Part shown: positions 33,974 to 42,096 of the stretch, one piece after another | Layout: each line of letters opens with the position of its first letter | How positions within the stretch are numbered: the first letter of the stretch is position 1 | Assembly: GCA_964599565.1 (NCBI GenBank) | Contig: CAZRFE010000007.1 | Location: forward strand, 1 to 55,859 | Length of the DNA stretch: 55,859 bases | Reading direction: 5' to 3' | Source: JAJUFS01 sp964599565 | GTDB lineage: Bacteria; Pseudomonadota; Gammaproteobacteria; Natronospirales; JAJUFS01 | Made by a program: the position numbers and the translations under genes | Notes under the pieces: generated by a model | Told to the model about the DNA's origin: nothing | The model's input: only the letters and a program-made list of their open reading frames with translations | Database searches by the model: none

Positions 33974-35446
33974 ATGCACGAGCAGCACACGCAACGACAC
34001 CTGATCGTCATCGAGAAAGGCAGCGACTGGAGGCCGGAGTTCCCGGACTATCCCACCGTCACCGCGCGGGAATATCTCTCGAACCCGGACTACGGGCGGC
34101 GCGGCATCACCGTGCTCAACCTGTGCCGCAACTTCGGCTACCTCACCACCGGCTATTACTGCTCGCTGCTCGCCGAAGCGCGCCGCCACCGCATGATTCC
34201 ATCGGTGCGCACGCTGTCCGATCTCACGCGCAAGTCCGTCTACAGCCTCGATGCCGAGGATCTCGATGACCGCGTGCAGAAGGCGCTGCGCGGCGAACAC
34301 ACGACGAAGTTCGAGATCCTGCTTTACTTCGGCCGCCAGGACGACCCGCGGCTCACCGAGATCGCGCGCCAGATCTTCGATGCCTTCCCCTGCCCCATCC
34401 TGCGCGTGGAGTTTCGCCGCGAAGGCCGCTGGACGCTCAACCGCGTGCGGCCCGGGAACCTTGCACACCTGAAAGGCGAGCAGCGCGCAGCGTTCATCAA
34501 CGCGCTGGAGGCGTATCTCAGCAAGCCGTGGCGCGCGCGCAAGAGCCGCGGCGCGAGCCGCTACGATCTCGCGATCCTCTACAACAACGACGATCCCATG
34601 CCGCCGTCGGACAAGAAGGCGCTGAAGAACTTCGAGCGCGTCGGCAAGACGATGGGTTTCGACATCGACATCATCGGCCCGAAGGATTACGCCCGCGTCG
34701 CGGAATATGACGCGCTGTTCATCCGCGACACCACGCGCATCAATCACTACACCTATCGTTTTGCCCGCAAGGCGGAAGCGGAAGGCATGGCGGTGATCGA
34801 CGACCCGGTCTCCATCATGCGCTGCACGAACAAGGTCTATCTCGCGGAACTGCTGCGCGCAAACCGGATTCCGCATCCGAAGACGCTGATCCTGCAGGAA
34901 GGCCAGATCGACGCCGCGGAAAAGGAACTGGGTTATCCGATCGTGCTGAAGATTCCGGACGGCTCGTTCTCGAGAGGCGTGTTCAAGGCCGCGAACCGCA
35001 GCGAACTGGAGGAAATCTCCGCCCGCCTGTTCAAGGAATCCGATCTCATCCTTGCGCAGGAATACCTTTATACCGACTACGACTGGCGCATCGGCGTGCT
35101 CAACCGGCAGCCGCTTTATGCATGCCAGTACTTCATGTCGAAGAACCACTGGCAGATCGTGGATCACAAGAGCGGCGGCGGTTACAGCGAAGGCCGCTTC
35201 CGCACGCTGCCCGTGCAGGAGGCGCCGAAGGAAGTCGTGCAGACCGCGCTGAAGGCTGCGAACCTGTTCGGCGACGGTCTGTACGGCGTGGACGTGAAGC
35301 AGAACCAGGGCGGCGTGTACGTCATCGAGGTAAACGACAACCCCAACCTCGAAGCCGGCGTCGAGGACGCATGGCTGAAGGACGACCTTTATCGTGCAAT
35401 ACTCGCGGAGTTCGCGCGCCGCGTGGATGCCAAGCGCGGCGGCTGA
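33974..35446 (+). CDS. RimK-like ATP-grasp ligase with N-terminal RLAN domain
   Basis: 490 aa. The first ~190 residues match the RimK-like ATP-grasp N-terminal domain ('NLCRNFGYLTTGYYCSLLAE'). A middle region (~200-270) precedes the ATP-grasp domain (~280-475) with 'PIVLKIPDGSFSRGVFKA', 'LILAQEYLYTDYDWRIGVL' and the Mg-binding ending 'VIEVNDNPNLEAG'. Such enzymes form amide or peptide bonds via an acyl phosphate, for example adding glutamate to a protein C-terminus (RimK). The N-terminal domain is absent from E. coli RimK, so a different substrate is likely. GAGAG precedes the ATG; the gene follows the GNAT-C39 gene by 8 nt, which is strong evidence of joint function. Confidence 0.92.
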   Translation: MHEQHTQRHLIVIEKGSDWRPEFPDYPTVTAREYLSNPDYGRRGITVLNLCRNFGYLTTGYYCSLLAEARRHRMIPSVRTLSDLTRKSVYSLDAEDLDDRVQKALRGEHTTKFEILLYFGRQDDPRLTEIARQIFDAFPCPILRVEFRREGRWTLNRVRPGNLAHLKGEQRAAFINALEAYLSKPWRARKSRGASRYDLAILYNNDDPMPPSDKKALKNFERVGKTMGFDIDIIGPKDYARVAEYDALFIRDTTRINHYTYRFARKAEAEGMAVIDDPVSIMRCTNKVYLAELLRANRIPHPKTLILQEGQIDAAEKELGYPIVLKIPDGSFSRGVFKAANRSELEEISARLFKESDLILAQEYLYTDYDWRIGVLNRQPLYACQYFMSKNHWQIVDHKSGGGYSEGRFRTLPVQEAPKEVVQTALKAANLFGDGLYGVDVKQNQGGVYVIEVNDNPNLEAGVEDAWLKDDLYRAILAEFARRVDAKRGG

Positions 35447-35467
35447 AGTTCTTCGGGCGGGGTCACG

Positions 35468-36799
35468 ATGTCGGCTATCAAAGAGGGAATCGCGCGGTTC
35501 GAACGCTTCGTGTGGGAGGGCGATACGGCATCGCTCCCGCACGGCAAGCGCACGCTGACGCGCCTGATGCGCTTTGCGTACGTGCTGGTCCGCGATCTCG
35601 CGGCAGGACAGCTCAACCTGCGCGCCATGAGCCTTGTCTACACCACGCTGCTTTCGCTGGTGCCGCTGCTCGCATTCAGTTTCTCGGTGCTGAAGGGTCT
35701 CGGCGTTCACAACCAGCTTGAGCCGGTGCTTTTCAACGCGCTTTCCTATCTCGGCCCGCGCGGCGACGAACTCGGCCAGCGGATCATGGGCTTCGTCGAC
35801 AACGTGCGCGCCGACGTGCTCGGCTCCATCGGTCTTGCGCTGCTGATCTACCTCGTCATTTCGCTGGTGCAGAAGGTCGAGTCTTCATTCAACTACGTCT
35901 GGCACGTGCAGCAGCCGCGTAGCTTCGCGAAACGCTTCAGCAACTACCTGAGCGTGATTCTCATCGGTCCGCTGCTGATCACCGCCGCGCTCGGCATCAC
36001 CGCCACCGTCTCCAGCAACGAAGTGGTGCGGGACCTTGCCGGCATCGAACCGTTCGGCACGCTGCTGCTGCTGCTTTCGCACCTGCTGCCGTACCTGATC
36101 GTGATCGGCGCATTCACGTTCGTCTACATCTTCGTGCCGAACGCCGACGTGCGCTTGGGCCCCGCGCTGATCGGCGGCATCGTTGCCGGCCTGATCTGGC
36201 AGACGACGGGCTGGATATTCGCGACATTCGTCGCCGGCTCGGCGAAATACGTCGCGATCTACTCGAGCTTCGCGATCGTGCTCACGTTCATGATCTGGCT
36301 CTATCTCAACTGGCTGATCCTGCTTGTCGGCGCGCAGGTCGCGTATTACGTGCAGAACCCCGGTGCTGTCGAGAAGAACAGCGGGCGGCTGACGCTGAGC
36401 GGCCAGCTGCGCGAAATCCTCGCGCTGGAAATCATGTATCTCGTCGCAAGGTCGTTCCTCGAGCGCGGCCGCGCGTGGAACGTCAAGGCGCTCGCGAATC
36501 ACCTGCAGGTTCCCGGCGAGGCGGTTGCGGTGGTGACAGGCCGCCTCGAACGAAACGGCCTGCTGCTGATGACGGATGAATCCGAAGGACGCTTCGTGCC
36601 CGCCACGGACCTTGAGCGCATCACGCTGCTCGACATCCGCGCCGCCGTGCGCCGCGCGGATCCGCTGCTCGATCACGACGAGCGGCGCGTACCCGTCAGC
36701 ACGGCGGTCGCCGAGGCAGCGGAAGATGCGGATGTGTCGGTGCGGGAAAAGCTTGCGGGCCGGACGTTGCGCGATCTCGCGACCGGCGAGAAAAAATAA
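35468..36799 (+). CDS. YihY/BrkB (UPF0761) family inner-membrane protein with C-terminal winged-helix-like extension
   Basis: 443 aa. About six transmembrane helices lie in residues ~50-300, with the family motifs 'RAMSLVYTTLLSLVPLLAFSF', cited here only for position (~52-72), and 'PNADVRLGPALIGGIVAGLIW'. After residue ~320 a soluble part follows with 'ALANHLQVPGEAVAVVTGRLERNGLL', again position only (~340-365), which reads like a winged helix. Function of the family is not settled. It lies 21 nt after the RimK-like gene and probably shares its transcript. Confidence 0.93.
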   Translation: MSAIKEGIARFERFVWEGDTASLPHGKRTLTRLMRFAYVLVRDLAAGQLNLRAMSLVYTTLLSLVPLLAFSFSVLKGLGVHNQLEPVLFNALSYLGPRGDELGQRIMGFVDNVRADVLGSIGLALLIYLVISLVQKVESSFNYVWHVQQPRSFAKRFSNYLSVILIGPLLITAALGITATVSSNEVVRDLAGIEPFGTLLLLLSHLLPYLIVIGAFTFVYIFVPNADVRLGPALIGGIVAGLIWQTTGWIFATFVAGSAKYVAIYSSFAIVLTFMIWLYLNWLILLVGAQVAYYVQNPGAVEKNSGRLTLSGQLREILALEIMYLVARSFLERGRAWNVKALANHLQVPGEAVAVVTGRLERNGLLLMTDESEGRFVPATDLERITLLDIRAAVRRADPLLDHDERRVPVSTAVAEAAEDADVSVREKLAGRTLRDLATGEKK

Positions 36800-36858
36800 G
36801 ACCCGTCCCTGGGACCCGTCGTCCTCGACAGGTGTCCTCGACCCGTGCGCGGGTTCGT

Positions 36859-37110
36859 TCAGATCACGACGTGTTCGTATTCGTACCAGGCATCCGGACG
36901 GCCGTCGCGCAGCGCGGCCAGCATCTGGCGGCGATGCGCGAGCAGGCTTGCGTAGACGCGCTGCATGGCCTGGGCGCGGCTGTCTTCCGGCTCCGCTGCG
37001 TGCCCGATCCGCGTCTCGAAGTAGCGGATGTCGGCGAGCAGGTTGGATTCCGTCACGCCGGCTGCAATGGCGTTGCCGGCGGAGTGGTTGCGCGCGATTT
37101 CCTCGATCAT
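36859..37110 (-). CDS. Small hypothetical protein
   Basis: 83 aa, not recognised. It lies between a convergent brkB-like gene and the divergent PLP enzyme. Mixed charged helical protein with 'IEEIARNHSAGNAIAAG' at the start and a tail rich in Tyr and acidic residues ('DAWYEYEHVVI'). It has no signal or membrane segment. AAGGA stands 9 nt before the ATG. The codon pattern looks coding and no other strong frame uses this strand segment, but a database match would be needed to confirm it. Confidence 0.6.
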   Translation of the reverse strand: MIEEIARNHSAGNAIAAGVTESNLLADIRYFETRIGHAAEPEDSRAQAMQRVYASLLAHRRQMLAALRDGRPDAWYEYEHVVI

Positions 37111-37228
37111 CCTGGCAAGTCCTTGTTTCGCGATGTCGTTACCTTAACGATGCACCGCCCCCGGCCACAGCGGTCGAATCGGATATGCTTGTCAGCCTGG
37201 GCTTACAGACGTGGAACGGGAAAATTCC

Positions 37229-38440
37229 ATGAAAAGACATGATGTTGAGATCGCGCTTGCGGATGTGCGGCAGGAATTCGCGGGCCTTGATGGCGACTGG
37301 AGTTGGTTCGACAACGCCGGCGGCAGCTTCACGCTGCAATCGGTGATCCGCCGCGTCACCGAATACATGCAGTCCTCGCCCGTGCAGCTTGGCGCCGGCT
37401 ATCCGCTGTCGCAGCTTGCGGTCGCGCGCCAGTCCGAAGCCGTGCAGAAACTCGCCGCGTTCATCAACGCGCGCGATGCATCGGATCTCGTGCTCGGCGG
37501 CTCGAGCACGGCGCTCACCTGGCAGACAGCGAACGCATTCCGCGCGCTGCTTCGTGAAGGCGATGAAATCATCATCACGGTGATGGACCACGAAGCGAAC
37601 CGCAGCCCGTGGCTTTCGCTGCGTGCGCACGGTGTCGTCGTGCGGACCTGGGAGATCGATCGCAGCGATTTCTCGCTGTCGCTTTCGCACCTCGATGAAC
37701 TGCTGAACGAGCGCACCCGGCTCGTCGCCTTCAGCCAGTGCTCGAACCTTCTCGGCAGGATCGAACCGGTCGCTGACATCACGCGGCGCGTGCACGACGC
37801 CGGCGCGCGCGTGTTCGTCGATGGCGTGGCATACGCACCCCACCGCCGCGTCGACGTGCGCGCACTCGACGTCGATTTCTACGTGTGCAGCCTCTACAAG
37901 ATCTTCGGCCCGCACATCGGCATGCTGTACGGAAAGCGCGACGCACTCATCGAGCTTGGCAACATCAACCACGAATACTTCGGCGCAGACGCATTGCCGC
38001 ACAAGCTGCAGCCGGGCGGTGCAAGCTATGAACTTGCGTGGGGCGCGGGCGGCATCCCGGAATACTTCGATGCGTGGCGGGCACGCGCGGGAGCGGATCC
38101 GTTCGAGATCATTGCGCGGCACGAAGCGGAGCTGGCGCGCCCGCTGCTCGAAATGCTGGACGCGCATCCGGCCGTCACGCTGCTCGGCTCCGCGGATGCC
38201 GATCCGGATTCGCGCCTGCCGATCATCGCGTTTCGTCATGCGAGGAAACAATCTGCGGACATCGCGACCGCGCTTGCCGAGCGGCGGATCGCGGTGAAGC
38301 ACGGCCACTTTCACTCGCGGCGCCTGCTGGAATTTCTCGGCATTCCGCCGGATGACGGCGTCGTGCGCGTTTCATTCGCGCACTACAACACCGCGGAAGA
38401 AGTGCGAAGACTGATCAGCGCGCTGGCGGCAATTCTCTGA
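37229..38440 (+). CDS. Class V aminotransferase-fold PLP enzyme (cysteine-desulfurase-like)
   Basis: 403 aa from ATG 37229. The PLP lysine is Lys224 in 'SLYKIFGPHIG'; His121 stacks on the ring ('VMDHEANRSPW') and Asp198 binds the pyridine N ('VFVDGVAYAPH'). The fold is that of SufS/CsdA and kynureninase relatives, but the surroundings of Lys224 and the lack of a clear SufS active-site Cys loop leave the reaction open. No suf or isc genes adjoin, so a dedicated Fe-S role is doubtful. It is monocistronic, closed by a hairpin. Confidence 0.87.
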   Translation: MKRHDVEIALADVRQEFAGLDGDWSWFDNAGGSFTLQSVIRRVTEYMQSSPVQLGAGYPLSQLAVARQSEAVQKLAAFINARDASDLVLGGSSTALTWQTANAFRALLREGDEIIITVMDHEANRSPWLSLRAHGVVVRTWEIDRSDFSLSLSHLDELLNERTRLVAFSQCSNLLGRIEPVADITRRVHDAGARVFVDGVAYAPHRRVDVRALDVDFYVCSLYKIFGPHIGMLYGKRDALIELGNINHEYFGADALPHKLQPGGASYELAWGAGGIPEYFDAWRARAGADPFEIIARHEAELARPLLEMLDAHPAVTLLGSADADPDSRLPIIAFRHARKQSADIATALAERRIAVKHGHFHSRRLLEFLGIPPDDGVVRVSFAHYNTAEEVRRLISALAAIL

Positions 38441-38465
38441 CAGGAAGGCCATTGATCGAATGCAG

Positions 38466-38495
38466 GAAGGCCGGAAACTTTCCGGCCTTCTTGTT
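38466..38495. terminator. Bidirectional terminator between the PLP enzyme and the isoaspartyl peptidase gene
   Basis: The arms gaaggccgga (38466-38475) and tccggccttc (38481-38490) are perfectly complementary; the T-run is short (ttgtt), so it may be of moderate strength. Confidence 0.7.
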
Positions 38496-38514
38496 GCTTC
38501 CCGCTTTCCACGCG

Positions 38515-39543
38515 TCACTCTTCTTCGTGGTAAATCGCCGTCTGCATCTTTCCGTCCACGTCGATGAAACCGCGATACATGCCCGAGGTGTTGAACGGCA
38601 TCGCGATGTGGCCGTTGGCGTCGATCGCGATCACACCGCCACCGCCACCCATGTTCTTCAGCAGATCCATGACGACGGCATCCGCCGCCTGCTGCACGCT
38701 TTCGCCCTTGAACGCCATGCGTGACGCGATGCTGTGCGCCGCAACGGTGCGGATGAAGTATTCGCCATGCCCCGTCGCGCTGATCGCCGCGGTTGCGTTG
38801 TCCGCGTACGTGCCGGCGCCGATCACCGGCACATCGCCGACACGGCCGTAGCGCTTGTTCGTCATGCCGCCGGTGGATGTCGCCGCGGCGAGGTTGCCCG
38901 CAGCATCCAGCGCGACAGCGCCGACCGTACCGAAGCTCAGCGGATCGAAGCCGCCGAGTGCTGCAACGGCGTCGCCGCAGCCTTCAACATGCTCGCGCGC
39001 CTGCAGGGCCTTCAGCTGTTCCCAGCGTTCCTGCGTGTGAAAGTACGCGGGATCGACCATCTCGATGCCGTGCGCTGCGCCGTAACTCTCCGCACCTTCG
39101 CCGATGAGCAACACGTGCGGCGATTTCTCAAGCACAAGCCGCGCCAGCAGGACGGGATTCTTCGTACGCCGAAGGCCTGCCACGGCGCCGGCGTCGAGCG
39201 TTGCGCCGTTCATGATCGCAGCGTCAAGTTCATTCTTCCCCGCGCAGTTGAACACCGCGCCCTTGCCGGCGTTGAACAGCGGCGAATCTTCCAGTGTCGT
39301 CACGGCCGCCGTCACGGCATTCACGCTGCTGCCGCCCGCGGCAAGCACGGCGTGACCGGCGCGCAATGCCTTCTCCAGCACGATGCGGATTTCGGCTTCG
39401 CGTTCCGCGCTCATTTCATCGCGATTGATCGTGCCCGCGCCGCCGTGCACGGCGATGGCAACCGGCGCGTCCGGCTGCCTGTCGGCCGCAATCGCGGCGA
39501 CGGGAAATGCGGCAAGCAGTACCGCTGCAAGAAATGTCTTCAT
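38515..39543 (-). CDS. iaaA: Exported isoaspartyl peptidase/L-asparaginase (Ntn hydrolase)
   Basis: 342 aa. Signal peptide ends near IAA (residues 18-20). The proenzyme of the type III plant-type asparaginase family cleaves itself before Thr206 in 'SFGTVGAVALDAAGN', freeing the catalytic Thr. 'AVHGGAGTINRD' opens the alpha part and 'STGGMTNKRYGRVGDVPVIG' lines the substrate site. It removes isoaspartyl residues from peptides or hydrolyses asparagine. It starts 33 nt after the pmbA stop on the same strand, so it may be the second gene of a pmbA-iaaA transcript. Confidence 0.93.
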   Translation of the reverse strand: MKTFLAAVLLAAFPVAAIAADRQPDAPVAIAVHGGAGTINRDEMSAEREAEIRIVLEKALRAGHAVLAAGGSSVNAVTAAVTTLEDSPLFNAGKGAVFNCAGKNELDAAIMNGATLDAGAVAGLRRTKNPVLLARLVLEKSPHVLLIGEGAESYGAAHGIEMVDPAYFHTQERWEQLKALQAREHVEGCGDAVAALGGFDPLSFGTVGAVALDAAGNLAAATSTGGMTNKRYGRVGDVPVIGAGTYADNATAAISATGHGEYFIRTVAAHSIASRMAFKGESVQQAADAVVMDLLKNMGGGGGVIAIDANGHIAMPFNTSGMYRGFIDVDGKMQTAIYHEEE

Positions 39544-39576
39544 CTTCTTTTCTCCTTGCGCTGCCGCGACGATGCA

Positions 39577-40926
39577 TCACTCGCCGGCGATGGTCATCTC
39601 GTTCAGCAGCATGGAACCGACGCGGATGTTGCCGCGCGTGTCGACGTCATTGCCGACGGCAATCACGTTGGTGAACATGTCGCGCAGGTTGCCCGCGACG
39701 GTGATTTCCTCGACGGGCCAGGCAGGCACGCCGTCTTCCACCCAGAAGCCGGATGCGCCGCGCGAATAGTCGCCCGTCACGCCGTTGACGCCCTGCCCCA
39801 TCAGCTCCGTCACGAGCAGGCCGCGATGCAACCGCCGGCACAGCGCGTCGAAATCCTCAGCGCCGGGCGCGACGCTGATGTTACGCACACCGCCGGCGTT
39901 GCCCGTCGTCTGCAGGCCGAGCCGGCGCGCCGAATAGCTGCTGAGCACATAGCCCTGCAGCACGCCGCCACGCACCAGCGCGCGCTCCAGCGTTGCAACA
40001 CCTTCATCGTCGAACGGCGCGCTGCCCATCGCACCCTGCAACAGCGGCTGCTCGATGATCTGCATGAAATCCGGGAACACGCGCTCGCCCGCGGCATCGA
40101 GCAGAAAGCTCGTGCGACGGTACTGCGACGTGCCGCGAATCGCACCGAGAAAATGCCCGACCAGGCTCTTCGCCATTTCCGGAACGAACAGCACGGGCGC
40201 GCGGCGTGTCGACAGGCGCTTTGCGCCAAGGCGGCGAATTGCACGCGCACCGGCGCGCGCGCCGATCGCTTCGGGCGTCTCGAGCGCGCGCGGATCGCGC
40301 GCGGCCGAATACCAGTAATCGCGCTGCATATGTCCGTTCGCGCTCGCAAGCACCGTGCATGACAGGCTGTGACTGGTGCCGCGATACGCACCGAGAAAGC
40401 CGTGCGAGTTGCCGTACACGCGCAGCCCGCCGTGACTGCTCAGCGTTGCACCGTCGGAATTCGTGATGCGCGCATCCACGCTGCGCGCCGCTGCTTCGCA
40501 GGCGCGCGCCTTTTCGATCGCGTCGTCCAGCGAGAATTCCCAGGGATGCCACAGATCAAGGTCGGGAACGTCCGACGCCATCAGCGCTGCATCGGCGAGA
40601 CCGGCGAACGGATCCTCCGCGGTGTAGCGTGCGATGGTGCATGCCGCGCTGACGGTTTCACGAATCGCATCCCGGCCGAGATCCGCGGTGCTCGCGCTGC
40701 CCTTGCGCCTGCCGAAATACACGGTGATGCCAAGCCCGCGATCACGGCTGCGCTCCAGTGTTTCCACCTCGCCGAGGCGCACGGTGAGTTCAAGACCGCT
40801 GTCGAGCGACGCACCGGCTTCGACCTGGTCCGCGCCAAGCCGCCGCGCCTCGTGGATGGCGAACTCGGTGCGTTCTCTGATGTCATCGTCGGTGAGCAGG
40901 AACTCGGCAACACTGCTGCGGGTCAT
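39577..40926 (-). CDS. pmbA: Metalloprotease subunit PmbA (TldE)
   Basis: 449 aa, full-length PmbA/TldE. It is the non-catalytic partner of the TldD/TldE metallopeptidase that processes peptides such as microcin B17 and CcdA. Family blocks include 'SSHGGLRVYGNSHGFLGAY', 'GERVFPDFMQI' and 'VTGDYSRGASGFWVEDG'. The HExxH metal motif is, as expected, absent. Divergent from darP, as in E. coli; tldD itself lies across the darP-purEK operon at 43266. Confidence 0.96.
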   Translation of the reverse strand: MTRSSVAEFLLTDDDIRERTEFAIHEARRLGADQVEAGASLDSGLELTVRLGEVETLERSRDRGLGITVYFGRRKGSASTADLGRDAIRETVSAACTIARYTAEDPFAGLADAALMASDVPDLDLWHPWEFSLDDAIEKARACEAAARSVDARITNSDGATLSSHGGLRVYGNSHGFLGAYRGTSHSLSCTVLASANGHMQRDYWYSAARDPRALETPEAIGARAGARAIRRLGAKRLSTRRAPVLFVPEMAKSLVGHFLGAIRGTSQYRRTSFLLDAAGERVFPDFMQIIEQPLLQGAMGSAPFDDEGVATLERALVRGGVLQGYVLSSYSARRLGLQTTGNAGGVRNISVAPGAEDFDALCRRLHRGLLVTELMGQGVNGVTGDYSRGASGFWVEDGVPAWPVEEITVAGNLRDMFTNVIAVGNDVDTRGNIRVGSMLLNEMTIAGE

Positions 40927-41019
40927 TCGATTGCACTCGTGTAGCGAACGGCGGGTTCAAAACGGGACTAGACTGCGCATTTTACGCACATGAGCGCCGC
41001 ATGCCACAGGACTTGACCC

Positions 41020-41532
41020 ATGACTGACCATAACGAACCGGATGACGGGCAGCGCCCCTCCCGGACGCAACGAAAGCGTGAAGCCGAGGATCTCCAGGCC
41101 ATCGGCGAGCGCCTGCTGGAATTGCCGGAGCCGAAACTCGCGCAGCTGCCGCTGCCCGATGCGCTGCTGCGCGCCGTGCGTGCCGGCCGCGAACTGACGC
41201 AACGGGGCGCGGCGCGGCGCCAGCGGCAGTACATCGGCCGGCTGATGCGCGAACTCGATACGGACGATCTTCGTGCGGCACTTCTGCAGCTTGAGCAGCA
41301 GGACATCCGCGACACGCAACAACTGCACGCCGCGGAAGCCTGGCGCGACCGCCTGCTCGATGAAGGCAGGATTGCGCTCGAAGCGTTCCTCGATGCGCAC
41401 CCTCACGCCGACCGGCAGCGCGTGCGCCAGCTTGTGCAGGCAAGCATCGCGGAGGCGAAAGCGGACAAACCGCCGCGCCATCGCCGCGAACTGTTCCGCG
41501 AGATACGCCATGTACTGGAAAGCGGGCTATGA
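41020..41532 (+). CDS. darP: Ribosome-associated protein DarP (YjgA/DUF615)
   Basis: 170 aa, matching DUF615. It is a charged, fully helical protein; 'PSRTQRKREAEDLQAIGERL' opens it and 'RRQRQYIGRLMRELD' is the conserved middle. It has a dual-hit all-helix make-up with many Arg and Glu and no signal. E. coli DarP binds late 50S precursors. Upstream is pmbA, divergent with 93 bp between the two starts, and purE follows 30 nt downstream. Confidence 0.95.
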   Translation: MTDHNEPDDGQRPSRTQRKREAEDLQAIGERLLELPEPKLAQLPLPDALLRAVRAGRELTQRGAARRQRQYIGRLMRELDTDDLRAALLQLEQQDIRDTQQLHAAEAWRDRLLDEGRIALEAFLDAHPHADRQRVRQLVQASIAEAKADKPPRHRRELFREIRHVLESGL

Positions 41533-41550
41533 GTCGCGGGTGCACACGGG

Positions 41551-41556
41551 TAAAAT
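41551..41556 (+). promoter_or_regulatory. -10-like element directly upstream of purE
   Basis: TAAAAT ends 6 nt before the purE ATG, with no Shine-Dalgarno and only a weak -35 (TATGAG) at 17 nt. Possible leaderless promoter within the darP-purE gap. Confidence 0.35.
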
Positions 41557-41562
41557 GCGCGG

Positions 41563-42051
41563 ATGAAAGCACTTGTCGGCGTCATCATGGGCTCGAAATC
41601 GGACTGGGACACGCTCCAGCACGCGGTTTCGATGCTTGAATCCCTGGATATTCCGCACGAGACGCGCGTGGTCTCCGCGCACCGCACGCCCGATCTTCTG
41701 TTCGAGTATGCGGAAACGGCGCGTGAGCGTGGTCTTGAGGTCATCATCGCCGGTGCCGGAGGCGCGGCGCATCTTCCCGGCATGGTCGCGGCGAAGACGT
41801 CGCTGCCCGTGCTCGGCGTTCCCGTGCAGTCGAAGGCGCTCAACGGCATGGACTCGCTGCTCTCGATCGCACAGATGCCCGCGGGCATTCCCGTCGGCAC
41901 GCTCGCGATCGGCAAGGCGGGTGCAACCAACGCCGCGCTGCTCGCCGCGTCGATACTCGCGAACAGGCATGCGGCGGTGAAGACCGCGCTCGATGAGTTC
42001 CGCCGCCGGCAGACGGAAACCGTGCTCGGCAATCCCGATCCCCGCGACTGA
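41563..42051 (+). CDS. purE: N5-carboxyaminoimidazole ribonucleotide mutase
   Basis: 162 aa class I PurE. It moves the carboxyl group from N5 to C4 of the imidazole in purine synthesis. 'VIMGSKSDWDTL' (phosphate loop and active Asp), 'VSAHRTPDLLFEYA' (catalytic His) and 'GAGGAAHLPGMVAAKT' are complete. It is followed by purK 45 nt downstream. Confidence 0.98.
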   Translation: MKALVGVIMGSKSDWDTLQHAVSMLESLDIPHETRVVSAHRTPDLLFEYAETARERGLEVIIAGAGGAAHLPGMVAAKTSLPVLGVPVQSKALNGMDSLLSIAQMPAGIPVGTLAIGKAGATNAALLAASILANRHAAVKTALDEFRRRQTETVLGNPDPRD

Positions 42052-42096
42052 TCCTGCTGCCGGATACGCATCCAGCGGCGACAACCCATTCATCTG

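Noticed and set aside
32844..36799. Bacteriocin export or RiPP cluster based on the C39 domain
   Set aside because: The C39-like domain is cytosolic and fused to GNAT, there is no ABC transporter, and no precursor peptide gene is visible nearby.
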